DNA of 64,000 bases from Rhizobium sp. WYCCWR10014 (GCF_001657485.1 NZ_LXFU01000023.1:1-64000), one strand, 5' to 3'; shown: positions 15,848 to 25,900, numbered from the stretch's first letter. Notes: generated from the letters alone by a model not told the origin. Translations and numbers: made by a program.

Positions 15848-18405
15848 AAAGTCGCCGCTCTTCTTTTTCCCCGGCGTTTCACTACTTTCAGGGCGTGGAC
15901 CAGATCGATTCCGAAGCCCGTACCCTGCTTCCTGCCGCCTTTACCCGCTGGTTTGCGGAAAAGGGCTGGCGCCCGCGCGCCCATCAGCTGGAACTGCTTG
16001 CCCGCGCCGAGGCCGGCGACAGCACGCTGCTGATTGCGCCGACCGGCGCCGGCAAGACGCTCGCCGGTTTCCTGCCCTCGCTCACCGATCTCACCCGCCG
16101 CGGCCGGATCCCGCCCGGCTCTGCCTTCACCGGCATCCATACGCTCTATGTCTCGCCACTGAAGGCGCTTGCCATCGATATCGAGCGCAACCTGACGAAG
16201 CCGGTCGAGGAGATGGGCCTGCCGGTCACCGTCGAAAACCGCACCGGCGACACCCCGAACGCCAAGCGCCAGCGCCAGAAGCTCAACCCGCCGGATATTC
16301 TGCTGACGACGCCCGAACAGGTCGCCCTGCTTCTGGCGAACCGGGAGGCCGAGCGCTTCTTCAAGGACCTGAAATATATCGTCCTCGACGAACTGCATTC
16401 GCTGGTCACCTCCAAGCGCGGCCATATGCTTTCGCTCGGCCTTGCCCGCCTGCGCCGCCTTGCCCCCGGTCTCCAGACGATTGGCCTTTCGGCGACCGTC
16501 GCCGAGCCGATGGATCTGCAGAAATGGCTGGTCGGCCAGGAAGAGGGTAGCGAACATCATGCGGGGCTGGTCGTCGTCGAAGGCGGCGCCAAACCCGATA
16601 TCTCGATCCTGTCGACCGAAGAGCGCATTCCCTGGGCCGGCCATTCCGCCCGATATGCCATTCCCGATGTCTACAACAAGCTCGTCGAACATCGCACGAC
16701 GCTGCTCTTCGTCAACACCCGCAGCCAGGCGGAAATGCTTTTCCAGGCGCTCTGGACGATCAATGACGACAACCTGCCGATCGCGCTCCATCACGGCTCG
16801 CTCGATGTCGCGCAGCGCCGCAAGGTCGAGGCGGCGATGGCCGAAAACCGGCTGCGCGCCGTCGTCGCCACCTCCACCCTCGATCTCGGCATCGACTGGG
16901 GCGATGTCGATCTGGTCATCCATGTCGGCGCGCCGAAGGGCGCCTCGCGTCTTGCCCAGCGCATCGGCCGCGCCAACCACCGCATGGACGAGCCCTCGAA
17001 GGCGATCCTCGTGCCTGCCAACCGTTTCGAGGTCATGGAGTGCCAGGCCGCCCTCGATGCCAATTATATCGGCGCGCAGGACACCCCGCCCGTCGGCCGC
17101 GGCGCGCTCGACGTGCTTGCCCAGCATGTGCTCGGCATGGCCTGCGCCGAGCCTTTCGACATGCTGGAACTTTACGATGAAATCATCAGCGCCTCGCCCT
17201 ATGCCGATCTGAGCTGGGAGACCTTCGAGCGCATCGTCGATTTCGTCGCCACCGGCGGTTATGCGCTGAGGACCTACGAGCGTTACGCCCGCATCCGCAA
17301 GACCAAGGAAGGCCGTTGGCGCGTCTCCAATCCTGCAGTCGCCCAGCAATACCGCCTCAACCTCGGCACCATCGTCGAAAGCCCGATGCTGAATATCCGC
17401 ATGGTCAAGCGCGGCGAGGGCGGCAGGATCGGCCGCGGCGGCGCTACGCTGGGGAAGGTCGAGGAATATTTCCTCGAGCAATTGTCGCCGGGCGATACCT
17501 TCGTCTTCTCCGGCAAGGTGCTGCGTTTCGAGGGCATCCGCGAGAACGAATGCCTGGCGTCGCAGGCCTTTTCGCTCGATCCGAAGATCCCCTCCTATAA
17601 TGGCGGCAAGTTTCCGCTGTCTACCTATCTCGCCGAGCAGGTGCGGGCGATGATCGCCGATCCCGACCGCTGGCGCCACCTGCCGGATCAGGTGCGCGAC
17701 TGGCTGTCGCTGCAGAACGACAAGTCGATGCTGCCGAAGCGCGACGAGTTTCTGATCGAAACCTTCCCGCGCGGCAGCCGCGGCTACATGGTCGCCTATC
17801 CCTTCGAAGGCCGTCTCGCCCACCAGACGCTCGGCATGCTGCTGACCCGCCGGCTGGAGCGGATAGGCGCCAAGCCGCTCGGTTTCGTCGCCACCGATTA
17901 TTCGCTGGCCATCTGGGGCCTCGAGGATATGGGGCTGATGATCGGCAATGGCCGGCTCAGCCTCTCCGACCTCTTCGACGAAGACATGCTCGGCGACGAT
18001 CTCGAAGCCTGGCTGGACGAATCCTTCCTGTTGAAGCGCACCTTCCGCAATTGCGCCGTCATTGCAGGCTTGATCGAGCGCCGCCATCCGGGCAAGGAAA
18101 AGAGCGGTCGCCAGATCACCGTCTCCGCCGATCTGATCTACGACGTGCTGCGCAGTCACGAGCCGGATCACATCCTCTTGCAGGCGACGCGGCAGGATGC
18201 GGCGACGGGACTTTTGGATATTGGCCGTCTTGGCGATATGCTGAGACGAATCAGGGGCCACATCACCCACCGCGCTCTCGACCATATTTCCCCGCTCGCC
18301 GTGCCGGTGATGCTGGAAATCGGACGCGAGGCGGTGCCGGGTGAGGCTCATGACGCGCTGCTCGCCGAAGCGGCGGACGATCTCATCGCCGAAGCGCTCG
18401 CTTGA
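15844..18405 (+). CDS. Lhr-type DEXH helicase, ligase-associated DNA damage response
   Basis: An 853-residue superfamily 2 helicase close to bacterial Lhr-like proteins found with DNA ligase repair sets. Motifs in order: Q-like RPRAHQLELLARA, Walker A APTGAGKT, VSPLKALA, TTPEQVALLL, DELH box VLDELHSL, SAT motif LSATVAEP, TRSQAEMLF, TSTLDLGIDWGDVD and motif VI AQRIGRANHR. The C-terminal half is the Lhr-associated domain, including RPCF-like substitutions typical of the family. The GTG at 15844 overlaps the YitT stop; a GTG at 15895 (VDQIDSEA) is an alternative nearer the family start. pdeM follows. Confidence 0.92.
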   Translation: MKSRRSSFSPAFHYFQGVDQIDSEARTLLPAAFTRWFAEKGWRPRAHQLELLARAEAGDSTLLIAPTGAGKTLAGFLPSLTDLTRRGRIPPGSAFTGIHTLYVSPLKALAIDIERNLTKPVEEMGLPVTVENRTGDTPNAKRQRQKLNPPDILLTTPEQVALLLANREAERFFKDLKYIVLDELHSLVTSKRGHMLSLGLARLRRLAPGLQTIGLSATVAEPMDLQKWLVGQEEGSEHHAGLVVVEGGAKPDISILSTEERIPWAGHSARYAIPDVYNKLVEHRTTLLFVNTRSQAEMLFQALWTINDDNLPIALHHGSLDVAQRRKVEAAMAENRLRAVVATSTLDLGIDWGDVDLVIHVGAPKGASRLAQRIGRANHRMDEPSKAILVPANRFEVMECQAALDANYIGAQDTPPVGRGALDVLAQHVLGMACAEPFDMLELYDEIISASPYADLSWETFERIVDFVATGGYALRTYERYARIRKTKEGRWRVSNPAVAQQYRLNLGTIVESPMLNIRMVKRGEGGRIGRGGATLGKVEEYFLEQLSPGDTFVFSGKVLRFEGIRENECLASQAFSLDPKIPSYNGGKFPLSTYLAEQVRAMIADPDRWRHLPDQVRDWLSLQNDKSMLPKRDEFLIETFPRGSRGYMVAYPFEGRLAHQTLGMLLTRRLERIGAKPLGFVATDYSLAIWGLEDMGLMIGNGRLSLSDLFDEDMLGDDLEAWLDESFLLKRTFRNCAVIAGLIERRHPGKEKSGRQITVSADLIYDVLRSHEPDHILLQATRQDAATGLLDIGRLGDMLRRIRGHITHRALDHISPLAVPVMLEIGREAVPGEAHDALLAEAADDLIAEALA

Positions 18406-18427
18406 CGAGAATCGGGCCTGATGAGAA

Positions 18428-18509
18428 TTAGGGCCCGACGATTTAGGCCTGACGATGATTTAGGCCCGACGACGATTTAGGCCAGACGACGATTTGGGAA
18501 TGACGACCG
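18428..18509 (+). repeat. 17-bp tandem repeats running into the pdeM start
   Basis: Three near-identical 17-base units TTTAGGCCnGACGAyGA (18442-18458, 18459-18475, 18476-18492) are preceded by a shorter degenerate copy from 18428 and followed by another, TTTGGGAATGACGACCG, that contains the ATG of pdeM. The repeat therefore overlaps the translation start region. Confidence 0.75.
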
Positions 18510-19237
18510 TGATGAACCGCCTGGCGCTGGCGCGCAACATATCAGGACTGGCCGCCATGCCGGGCATCGAGACATCGGTCCATGGCATTGCCGCCGTCTG
18601 CGATCCGCTCGGCGCCCTCTATCTGCCGGATGCCGGGCTGCTCGTCGTCTCCGACCTGCATCTGGAAAAGGGCGCAGCCTTCGCCCGCCGCGGCATGATG
18701 CTGCCGCCTTACGATACGCTGGCGACGCTGACCGTCCTTGCCGCCGTCATCTCGCGTTATGATCCGAAGCTCGTCATCTCGCTCGGCGATAATTTCGACG
18801 ACCGTATCGGTTCCAAGCATCTGCCGGAGAATTTTCGCGCCCTGATCGTCGAGATGGCCCGCGGCCGCGAATGGATCTGGATCAATGGCAACCATGATCC
18901 GGATGGCATCGTCGATCTACCGGGCACGTCCGCCGACGAAATGCATTATGCCGGCCTGACCTTCCGGCATGAGCCGAAGAACGGCTTGCAGAGCGGCGAA
19001 ATCGCCGGCCACCTGCATCCGTCCGCGACCGTCCGCCGCCGCGAGAAATCCGTCCGCCGCCCCTGCTTTGCCACCGACGGCGCCCGCCTGCTGATGCCGG
19101 CCTTCGGCGTCATGAGCGGCGGTCTGGATCTCGGCCATCAGGCGATGAGGGGCCTGTTCGACAAGGCTTTGTTGATGGCGCATCTACTCGGCAAGGACCG
19201 GATTTATTCTGTCAGGTATGGGAATTTGTGGGGGTAG
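18500..19237 (+). CDS. pdeM: ligase-associated DNA damage response endonuclease PdeM
   Basis: A 245-residue metallophosphoesterase-type nuclease. Metal-binding motifs are complete: VVSDLHLEKG, SLGDNFDD, WINGNHDPDG and AGHLHPSATV. The family is linked with Lhr-type helicases and DNA ligases in bacterial repair sets, and here it directly follows the helicase gene. ATG 18500 gives the listed start, but its GGGA is very close; TTG 18494 and ATG 18512 are alternatives. The upstream tandem repeats extend into the start region. Confidence 0.88.
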   Translation: MTTVMNRLALARNISGLAAMPGIETSVHGIAAVCDPLGALYLPDAGLLVVSDLHLEKGAAFARRGMMLPPYDTLATLTVLAAVISRYDPKLVISLGDNFDDRIGSKHLPENFRALIVEMARGREWIWINGNHDPDGIVDLPGTSADEMHYAGLTFRHEPKNGLQSGEIAGHLHPSATVRRREKSVRRPCFATDGARLLMPAFGVMSGGLDLGHQAMRGLFDKALLMAHLLGKDRIYSVRYGNLWG

Positions 19238-19282
19238 CGCCCTTCATATTTGGACGGCTTACGCGGGCGCCCTTCAATACCC

Positions 19283-19864
19283 TCAATCGCACTCCTGCAG
19301 CTGCCGCTGATACGTCCCGGCCATCCGCGCAAACTTCTGCGCCGTCTGCTGCAACTGCGCGTTCGAGCGCCAGTCGCCGCGTTTGTATCCCGTCGGCCCG
19401 GAATAATAGGCGAGATAGAGATTATAGGCATCGTTCAGCGGAATGCCGGTCTCCACGCTGTTCTGGTAGTGATACCAGCCGATGAAATCGATCGCGTCGG
19501 CGAAGTTAGCCCGCCGCGCGGTCCAGTTCCCCGTCTGCGACTGGTAGTGATCCCAGGTCCCGTCGAGTGCCTGCGAATAGCCGTAGGCCGTCGAAGGCCG
19601 GGTCCAGGGAATGAAGCCGAACAGTTTGGTGCGCGGCGGCCGCGCATAGGGCTGGAAGCCGGATTCGGTATACATCGTCGCCATCAGGATCGGCACGGGC
19701 ACGCCGTATTTCTTCTCCGTCCGCTCGGCGGCACTCTGCCAACTGGAGAAGAGCCCGTCGCGCTCGTCGAAGACGGCACAGATGTTCCTCGTCTGCTTCG
19801 GCGCCGTCGCGCAGCCGGCAAGCAGCGCGAGACCCATGGCCGTCAGAACGATACGAGTACGCAT
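19283..19864 (-). CDS. lytic transglycosylase-like lipoprotein
   Basis: A 193-residue exported protein with a lipobox LLAGC (Cys18). The SLT-like domain shows the catalytic glutamate in MYTESGF (E67), the aromatic-rich YARPPRTKLFGFIPW, and TAYGYSQALDGTWDHYQ, followed by FADAIDFIGWYHY and YLAYYSGPTGYKRG. It should cleave peptidoglycan glycan strands from the outer membrane. It is convergent with pdeM. The leader contains a hairpin that could mask its ribosome binding site. Confidence 0.88.
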   Translation of the reverse strand: MRTRIVLTAMGLALLAGCATAPKQTRNICAVFDERDGLFSSWQSAAERTEKKYGVPVPILMATMYTESGFQPYARPPRTKLFGFIPWTRPSTAYGYSQALDGTWDHYQSQTGNWTARRANFADAIDFIGWYHYQNSVETGIPLNDAYNLYLAYYSGPTGYKRGDWRSNAQLQQTAQKFARMAGTYQRQLQECD

Positions 19865-19872
19865 GACAAAAC

Positions 19873-19888
19873 CTCTCGTTTCCGAGAG
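19873..19888 (-). promoter_or_regulatory. hairpin overlapping the transglycosylase ribosome binding site
   Basis: In the mRNA sense it reads CTCTCG - GAAA - CGAGAG followed by GTTTTGTCATG. The loop is a GNRA tetraloop and the 3' arm plus the next G forms the only purine-rich Shine-Dalgarno candidate (GAGAGG). Pairing would hide it, so translation could depend on opening of the hairpin. Confidence 0.5.
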
Positions 19889-19907
19889 ATTACTAACTCG
19901 TAAATGT

Positions 19908-19923
19908 TAAAAACCGGTTTTTA
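19908..19923. promoter_or_regulatory. 16-bp perfect palindrome upstream of the transglycosylase gene
   Basis: TAAAAACCGGTTTTTA is fully self-complementary and lies 44 bases upstream of the start codon. It could be an operator or part of a transcript end; no regulator gene adjoins. Confidence 0.4.
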
Positions 19924-20014
19924 GTCGAATGCGAACTTCCCAGGCTGCTCTCTTGTGCGACCAGGGATGGATACCCTGGCCCGACCATCGGGACGGCATC
20001 GCACATCAAAATCC

Positions 20015-20572
20015 CTAAGCCCTGACGGGTTCGTAGCGCAGGATTACCGCGCCGCCCTCCGTCGTCGAGGATTCGATGAGCTTCAGCGGCACCTGGCCCT
20101 CTGCCTGTTTGAAAAGCGGATTGCCGCCGCCGAGAATGACAGGCACCAGGCAAACCCTGATTTCATCGATAAGCCCCGCTTTGATCAGGCTGTCGGCAAG
20201 TTCGGCGCTGCCGAAGATGAAGATCGTCTTGCCGTCCTCCTGCTTCAGCCTCGTCAGTTCGGGGATCGGGTCGTTGACGACACGGGCATTGTTCCGGCCG
20301 GGCTCGCTCATCGTCCGCGACACGGCGATCTTGGCGATGCCGTTCATATAGGCTTTGATCTCACCTTCGCCCTCGGCGGTCGGCCAGTAGGAGGCCATGC
20401 CCTCATAGGTCTTCCGGCCGAATACCAGCAGATCACTTTCCCTGCCGAACTGTTCGGCATAGCGCTGCAGCTCAGGTCCCCAGGCGAAATTGTGGAAGTC
20501 GATATCCCAAGGCTTCGTGCCTTCGAAATAACCATCGAGCGTCATCAGGTTCCAGACAACAAGCTTTCTCAT
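20015..20572 (-). CDS. dihydrofolate reductase family protein (RibD-C-like)
   Basis: A 185-residue protein of the RibD C-terminal / DHFR-like family, NADPH-dependent reductases of mostly unknown substrate. Visible features: LVVWNLMTLDGYFEG at the N-terminus, LLVFGRKTYEGMASYWP, KIAVSRTM, IFIFGSAELADSLIKAGLIDE and VPVILGGGNPLF. ATG 20572 was chosen because AAGGAGG lies nine bases upstream; the frame begins two codons earlier with TTG. It is a single-gene unit; stand-alone proteins of this type are common in soil bacteria. Confidence 0.88.
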   Translation of the reverse strand: MRKLVVWNLMTLDGYFEGTKPWDIDFHNFAWGPELQRYAEQFGRESDLLVFGRKTYEGMASYWPTAEGEGEIKAYMNGIAKIAVSRTMSEPGRNNARVVNDPIPELTRLKQEDGKTIFIFGSAELADSLIKAGLIDEIRVCLVPVILGGGNPLFKQAEGQVPLKLIESSTTEGGAVILRYEPVRA

Positions 20573-20772
20573 TTCCAACCTCCTTCTGAATTACCATCCA
20601 TCCAAACTGGTTGCGTTTGACAACTGGTTGAAAGCTAAGCTGACTGATAGCGAAATGCAAGCGGTTTTTTGGAGCAGGACATTCGGGCAAGCAGCTGCTC
20701 GCGCAGGCCTTCATGCTCAGCGCCTTGCCGAGCCCATTTTCGGGAAGAAATCCTGAGCGCCTTGGCTGTGGA

Positions 20773-21573
20773 TCAGTCCTTGCGGAAGATCAGGCTGGCA
20801 CCCCAGCCGGTGATGACGGCGAGCAGTACGGCCGCGAAGCCGTAGAGGATCGGCTGGTCATGCGCCGCATCGGTGATCGTCTGCTCGATGCCGGTCTTGA
20901 TGACCCGCAGCGGCAGCGATTTGTCGGTCACGAAAATCCCGCTCTTGAACAGGTAGGCGCGCACGGTGTGCACGCCGTTCGGAATGTTTGCCGGCAAGCG
21001 CAGGCTCGCCTTGAACAGGTTGGAGGAAACGAACCGCACCCCGCTCGGGTTGCGGTCGTAGAGCCCGCCGCCCTGCTGCAGCCGCCGGAAGGCATCGCGG
21101 AACTCGCCGAGATTGCTGCCGTCGCCGACGAAGCCGACCGGCGTCAGCGGAATGTGGTCGATGCCGATCCCCTGATCGGTCAGCTCGAGCGGTGTCGTCA
21201 GATCGTCGATCATGCGCGAGCTCGACATCGAATAGGAATGCGGCACGGCTTCGAAGGTCATCGAGCGGGTGTTCACCCAAATGCCGAAGACGCGTTCCTT
21301 CCTGCGCACTGTCGCATCCTGGCGCGGGCCCTCCAGCACTACGACCACGTCATATTGGCCGATGGCGAGCAGCAACTGGTCGGTATTCGAGAGCGCCCCG
21401 AAGATGGTCAGATCCGCGCCGTGGAAATCCGAGGTGATGGCGATTTCGCTGGTCGACGTGCCGATTTCCAACCCTTCACGCACCGCTTCCGTTGCTTGCC
21501 CCGGCAACCACTGCGCTCCGGCAACAGCCGGCAGCAGGCAAATCAATGCGATGACAGCGGCAGCCAGGCGCAT
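20773..21573 (-). CDS. TIGR02186 family exported membrane protein
   Basis: A 266-residue protein with an N-terminal signal segment (residues 1-21), a large periplasmic domain (ISTSEIAITSDFHGADLTIFG-like region, VVVVLEGPRQDATVRRKERV, GIWVNTRSM) and a C-terminal transmembrane anchor near residues 243-261 (FAAVLLAVITGWGASLIF). It matches the TIGR02186 family, commonly encoded beside TauE/SafE transporters in alphaproteobacteria. Its ATG overlaps the TauE stop by one base (TGATG), so the two are translationally coupled. The role, perhaps assisting sulfur anion export, is inferred from the pairing. Confidence 0.87.
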   Translation of the reverse strand: MRLAAAVIALICLLPAVAGAQWLPGQATEAVREGLEIGTSTSEIAITSDFHGADLTIFGALSNTDQLLLAIGQYDVVVVLEGPRQDATVRRKERVFGIWVNTRSMTFEAVPHSYSMSSSRMIDDLTTPLELTDQGIGIDHIPLTPVGFVGDGSNLGEFRDAFRRLQQGGGLYDRNPSGVRFVSSNLFKASLRLPANIPNGVHTVRAYLFKSGIFVTDKSLPLRVIKTGIEQTITDAAHDQPILYGFAAVLLAVITGWGASLIFRKD

Positions 21574-22496
21574 CAATTGCCCGCTCCCATCACCACCGAA
21601 TAGACGTCGGCCGGCGTCACCACCAAAGCGATCGCCAGACGCACGCCGACAGCGAGCACCAGCAGGCCGAGCAGGGCGCGCAGCTGTTCGCCGCGCAGTT
21701 TTTGGCCGACGCGCACGCCGTATTGTGCCCCGATGACACCCGCCACCATCAGGATGAAGGCGAGCACGATGTCGACGGAAAAGTTCGTCGCCGCCTGCAC
21801 GATCGTCGTATAGGCGGTCACGAAGATGATCTGGAACAGCGAGGTGCCGACGACGACATTGGTCGGGATACGCAGCAGGTAGATCATCGCCGGCACCATG
21901 ATGAAGCCGCCGCCGACACCCATGATCGAGGTGAGGATGCCGATCGCAAAGCCGAGCGCGACGATTGGAATGACGCTGAGAAAGATCTTCGACTTCTTGA
22001 AGCGCACCTTCAGCGGCAGCTTGTGCACCCAGTGCTGGTGGCCGGGCTTGCGCGGTGCGGGCGGCTCGTTGCGCGCTGCCCGACGCATGGCATTGATGCT
22101 TTCGAGCAGCATCAGCCCGCCGACGGTGCCGAGGAAGATGACATACATCAGCGAGATGATGAGATCGAGCTGGCCGATGGCGCGCAGCAGCGAGAAGATC
22201 CAGATACCGACCGTCGCGCCGGTAAGACCGCCGACCAGCAGCACCGTGCCGAGCTTGACGTCGAGCGAGCCGCGCCGGAAATGCGTGATCGCGCCCGATA
22301 TCGACGATGCCACAACCTGGTTGGCGCCGGTCGCGACGGCCACGACGGGAGGAATATTGTAGAAGATCAACAGCGGCGTGATGAGAAAACCGCCACCGAC
22401 GCCGAACATTCCAGACAGGAATCCGACGGCCGCCCCCATGCCGAGAATGATGAAGATGTTCACCGACAATTCTGCGATGGGCAGATAGATTGTCAC
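21573..22496 (-). CDS. TauE/SafE family anion exporter
   Basis: A 307-residue inner-membrane protein with eight or so hydrophobic helices in two repeats. The family glycine-rich motif appears twice: FLSGMFGVGGGFLITPLLIF in the first half and LTSIMGVGGGFIMVPAMIYL in the second. Members export sulfite, sulfoacetate or related organosulfur anions. The gene leads a two-gene operon with the TIGR02186 partner. The substrate is not determined by sequence. Confidence 0.92.
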   Translation of the reverse strand: MTIYLPIAELSVNIFIILGMGAAVGFLSGMFGVGGGFLITPLLIFYNIPPVVAVATGANQVVASSISGAITHFRRGSLDVKLGTVLLVGGLTGATVGIWIFSLLRAIGQLDLIISLMYVIFLGTVGGLMLLESINAMRRAARNEPPAPRKPGHQHWVHKLPLKVRFKKSKIFLSVIPIVALGFAIGILTSIMGVGGGFIMVPAMIYLLRIPTNVVVGTSLFQIIFVTAYTTIVQAATNFSVDIVLAFILMVAGVIGAQYGVRVGQKLRGEQLRALLGLLVLAVGVRLAIALVVTPADVYSVVMGAGN

Positions 22497-22800
22497 AGCC
22501 GACCCCGAATGATGACCGCTCCTGCCGGGCGGTTTCTTGTCACGTCCCCGTTCGAATGCGCACCATACTGTGAAATCGTTGCCAGAGGCTTTCGATCGGC
22601 CCCGTGATTAGCCATAGAGATTGGCGGAGAGATCGGTGGCAGAGGATTCGCCGGATGCGCGGATCGATATGTCCGGGCATAATCCGGCTTTTTTCAGGTT
22701 TTGTGACAGACGACGGCAAAATTGGAAAAAGCCTTGCGGCATAGTGCCGCCAGGCCCGGATTGCTGACAAAGTCGGCCGACTCCTTCAGTTCGCGCCGAC
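22497..22800. other. intergenic region between podJ and the TauE operon
   Basis: No gene is evident. It must contain the promoter of the leftward TauE operon. A CCGGCTTTTTTC stretch near 22687 is T-rich but has no convincing stem. Confidence 0.4.
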
Positions 22801-22945
22801 GACTGCCCCTCAGCCTAACCCTCTCCCCGTAAACGGGGCGAGGGGACGTGCCATACGAGAGGGGAGCGAGGAACGGAGAGGTTGCGGCGATCCCCCTTCG
22901 CCCCGCGTGCGGGGAGAAGGTGCCGGCAGGCGGATGAGGGGCTGC
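22801..22945. repeat. RIME-like intergenic repeat (intact copy)
   Basis: It begins CTGCCCCTCAGCC and ends GGATGAGGGGCTGC, with two internal palindromes, CTCTCCCCGTAAACGGGG-type and CTTCGCCCCGCGTGCGGGG-type. Layout and ends match the copy at 2398 and, in part, 45802. It lies just downstream of the podJ stop codon. Confidence 0.75.
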
Positions 22946-22997
22946 TGTCGGCGATCTCCCAGGCCGACGATGACGCCGCGCCGATGCAACGCGGGCC

Positions 22998-25900
22998 TCA
23001 GATTGCCTTGCCGCCCTGCTTGTTGCGTTCGAGCAGCGCCTTCACGGTCGCGTCGGTCACCTTGCCGTCCGGTTCCTGCCCGACGGACTTCTGGAAGTTT
23101 TTGATCGCGGTCACGGTCTTCGCGCCCATTTCGCCGTCCGGCACGCCGGCGTCGAAGCCGTTATTGTTGAGGATCGCCTGGATGTTGCGGATCGCCTTCT
23201 TCATATCGACGCTCGCCGTCTTGGCGCCGGTGCCGGCCCATTCGTCGGGAATGTCGATGGCGTTCGTGCGATGGTCGACCGGTTCCGCCTTCCAGAGATC
23301 GGCCTTGGCGCGTGCCCGTTCGAGCTGGTCGGGCTTCATGGCTTTGGCCACTTCGTCGCGCTTCTGCGCCGCATCCTTGTCGCCGCCCTTTGCGGCGATC
23401 GCAAACCACTTGTAGGACTCTTCGAGATCCGCCGGTACGCCGTTGCCGCGTGCGCAGAGGATGGCCAGGTTGAACTGGCTGTCGGTAATGCCGAGGTTCG
23501 CAGCCTTGGTGAACCACGAGGCGGCCGTCGCATAATCCTGCTGGCCGAGCGCGCCGGAGGCGTAGAGCACGGCGAGATTGTGCATGGCGCTTGCATTGCC
23601 CTGGTTTGCCGCCTGCTCGTAGAAACCCTTCGCCTTGGCGATGTCGCGTTCGACGCCGTTGCCCTTCTCGTACATGCTGCCGAGCCGGTATTCCGCAGGC
23701 GCAAAGCCTTTGTCGGCCGCGAGCTGGTACCAGCTCGCCGCCTGCTTCTGATCGACCGTCATGCCGTTGCGGCCGTCCGAATAACGCGCGCCGATTTCGA
23801 ACAGCGCCAGCGCATCGCCGCCGCTCGCCGCATCGGCAAGCGATTTCGGCTGGACGCTGTCGGGAATGGTGATGGCAGCCTGCGGTGCGGGTGCGGGAAC
23901 GAAGCCCGATGTCTCCTGTGCTGCACCGGACGGGGCGGGAGCGGCAAATGTCGCAGCCCCTTCGCCGTCAAGCGGCGTCACGTCGGTCAGATGGTCGCCG
24001 CCGACCGGCGGCGTTGCCTCCGGCTGCGCCTGTTCGGCAGCGGGCGGTACAGCATCCGCTGCCGGAGCGGTCGTTCCGAGAGCGGCGGCATCCGGCTGGG
24101 CGGGTGTCGCTTCAGGCAAGGCCGGTGACGGGTTTTCTGCCGCGCCGGTCAGCGCCGAGACTTCCGCCGGCGGCTGCGGCGCGCGCTCGCCGCTTGTCAG
24201 CGTTCGAGCAAGCGGAAAGGCCATGATGGCGAGCAGCACGGCACCGACCGCCAGCAGGATCGGCCGCCGGTAGCGCGAAAAGGCGCTGGTCTTGCCCGTC
24301 TTGTCGGAAGCCTTGCCGGCCTTGTCGGCACTCGCGCCCTTCTTCTCGGCCCTGCCGGCTGCCTGCTTCGGATTGGCATCCACCTCCATCGCGGCCGCCT
24401 GCGCCGCTCGGCGCGCAGCAGCGATGTAATCGGCGCGATCGGTTTCGCCGGCAGGCTTGCCGCGCGCCGCACTCTGGCTGGCGCGAACCCGTTCAAGGAT
24501 CTTCTTCACGTCAGGTGCGCCCGAGCCCGGCTCGAGCAATTCGTTTGCCGCATCCGTCGGCACAACGTCGGTGGGGTCGATCGACGGCGCGGGGTCGATC
24601 ATCGGGCGTTCGGTCGTCCGGCTCTCGGCCTTCTTGCCGGGCAGCAGCCGCTTGCCGAGGCTGGCGAGCAGGCTGGCCTTTGCCGGTGCCGCTGTCGCAG
24701 CTTCCGTCGTCCTGGTCGCGGCTTCGATGGCGATCGCGCTCGTTCCGCTCATGGCGGTGGCTTGCGCCGGGGCGACAGGTTCGGCTGCGACTTCGGCCGT
24801 ACGGATAACAGGAGAAGCCTTCGCTGTCGGGGCAGCGGCCGGCGTCCTGTTCATCTCCGCTTCGGCCACCATCAGCGCATAGGGATCGACATCGAAATCG
24901 ACGTCGGCGACCGGCATCTGGGCAACCGGCCGGCCGCGATCTTCCATGCCGTCGAGCCGATCGGCGATATGCACCAGCGTCTCGTGCAGCGCCTGGAAAG
25001 TCTTGTGGGTGCGTTCCTCGCCTTCGCGGCTGATATCCTCGAGGTGGCGCAGATCCTCGGCCAGCGCCGTCAGCGCCGACATGTCGGCGGCGGGCATGAC
25101 ACCCTGCGGACCGCCATGGCGCGAATAGGCTTCGACCACGGCCTCTGCCGCCTGGCGTGCCGCCTCGATGATATATTCATCGCTCGTCGCCATATAATCT
25201 TCGATCGCGCCCATGCGCTGGTCGAGTTCGGGGGGTATGACAGCGCTCTCGCGCGGCGCGCTCATCAGCGCCGAAAGATGGGCGATCTGGTCTTCGAGGT
25301 TCTTCAGCGCCCGCGGATCGGTCGGCGCTGCCGATGTGCTCTCTTCCAGCCGGGCGGCAATGTCGCTCAGCCGTCCTTCGAGACGCAGGAAGGCGCCGTC
25401 GTCGGCTATCGCGGCCGGTGCCGGCGCCTGCTGCTGATGGGCCATCTCGTCGATGCGCCGGGCCAGATGGTCGAGCCGCTGCGCCAGCACGTCGTTGACG
25501 GCGCCGTTCTCAAGCGCGTCGATCTTGCGGGAAATGTCGGAAAGCGTGCCGGTGAGGTCGGCCTGCGGCGCCGTCTCCTGCGTGCGCTCCAGCAGATAGG
25601 AAAGATGTTCCAGCCGTTCGTCGAGCCGCGACGTCGCTTCCGCCTTCGTCAGCTCCTCGACGCGTCCCGTCAGCGCCTCCAGCCGCATCGCCAGCTCGTC
25701 GGCCGGGTTCACGCGGTTGGCTGCGTCATGGCTCATCAGGTCGATCTGGTCTGCCAGTGCTGCAAGCCGGCTTTCCAGCCGCTGCATCAGGCCCGGATCA
25801 TTCGTGGTGGCCGTGCGGCCGCTTGCCGCGATCGCCCGGCTGATCTCGTCGAGCCTGATGTCCATGGCGGCGAACTGCTCGGACATGACCCGGTCGTGCG

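Noticed and set aside
15832..18351. 839-codon open frame antisense to the Lhr-type helicase
   Set aside because: It mirrors the helicase codons, lacks any known motif and is an effect of high GC content.
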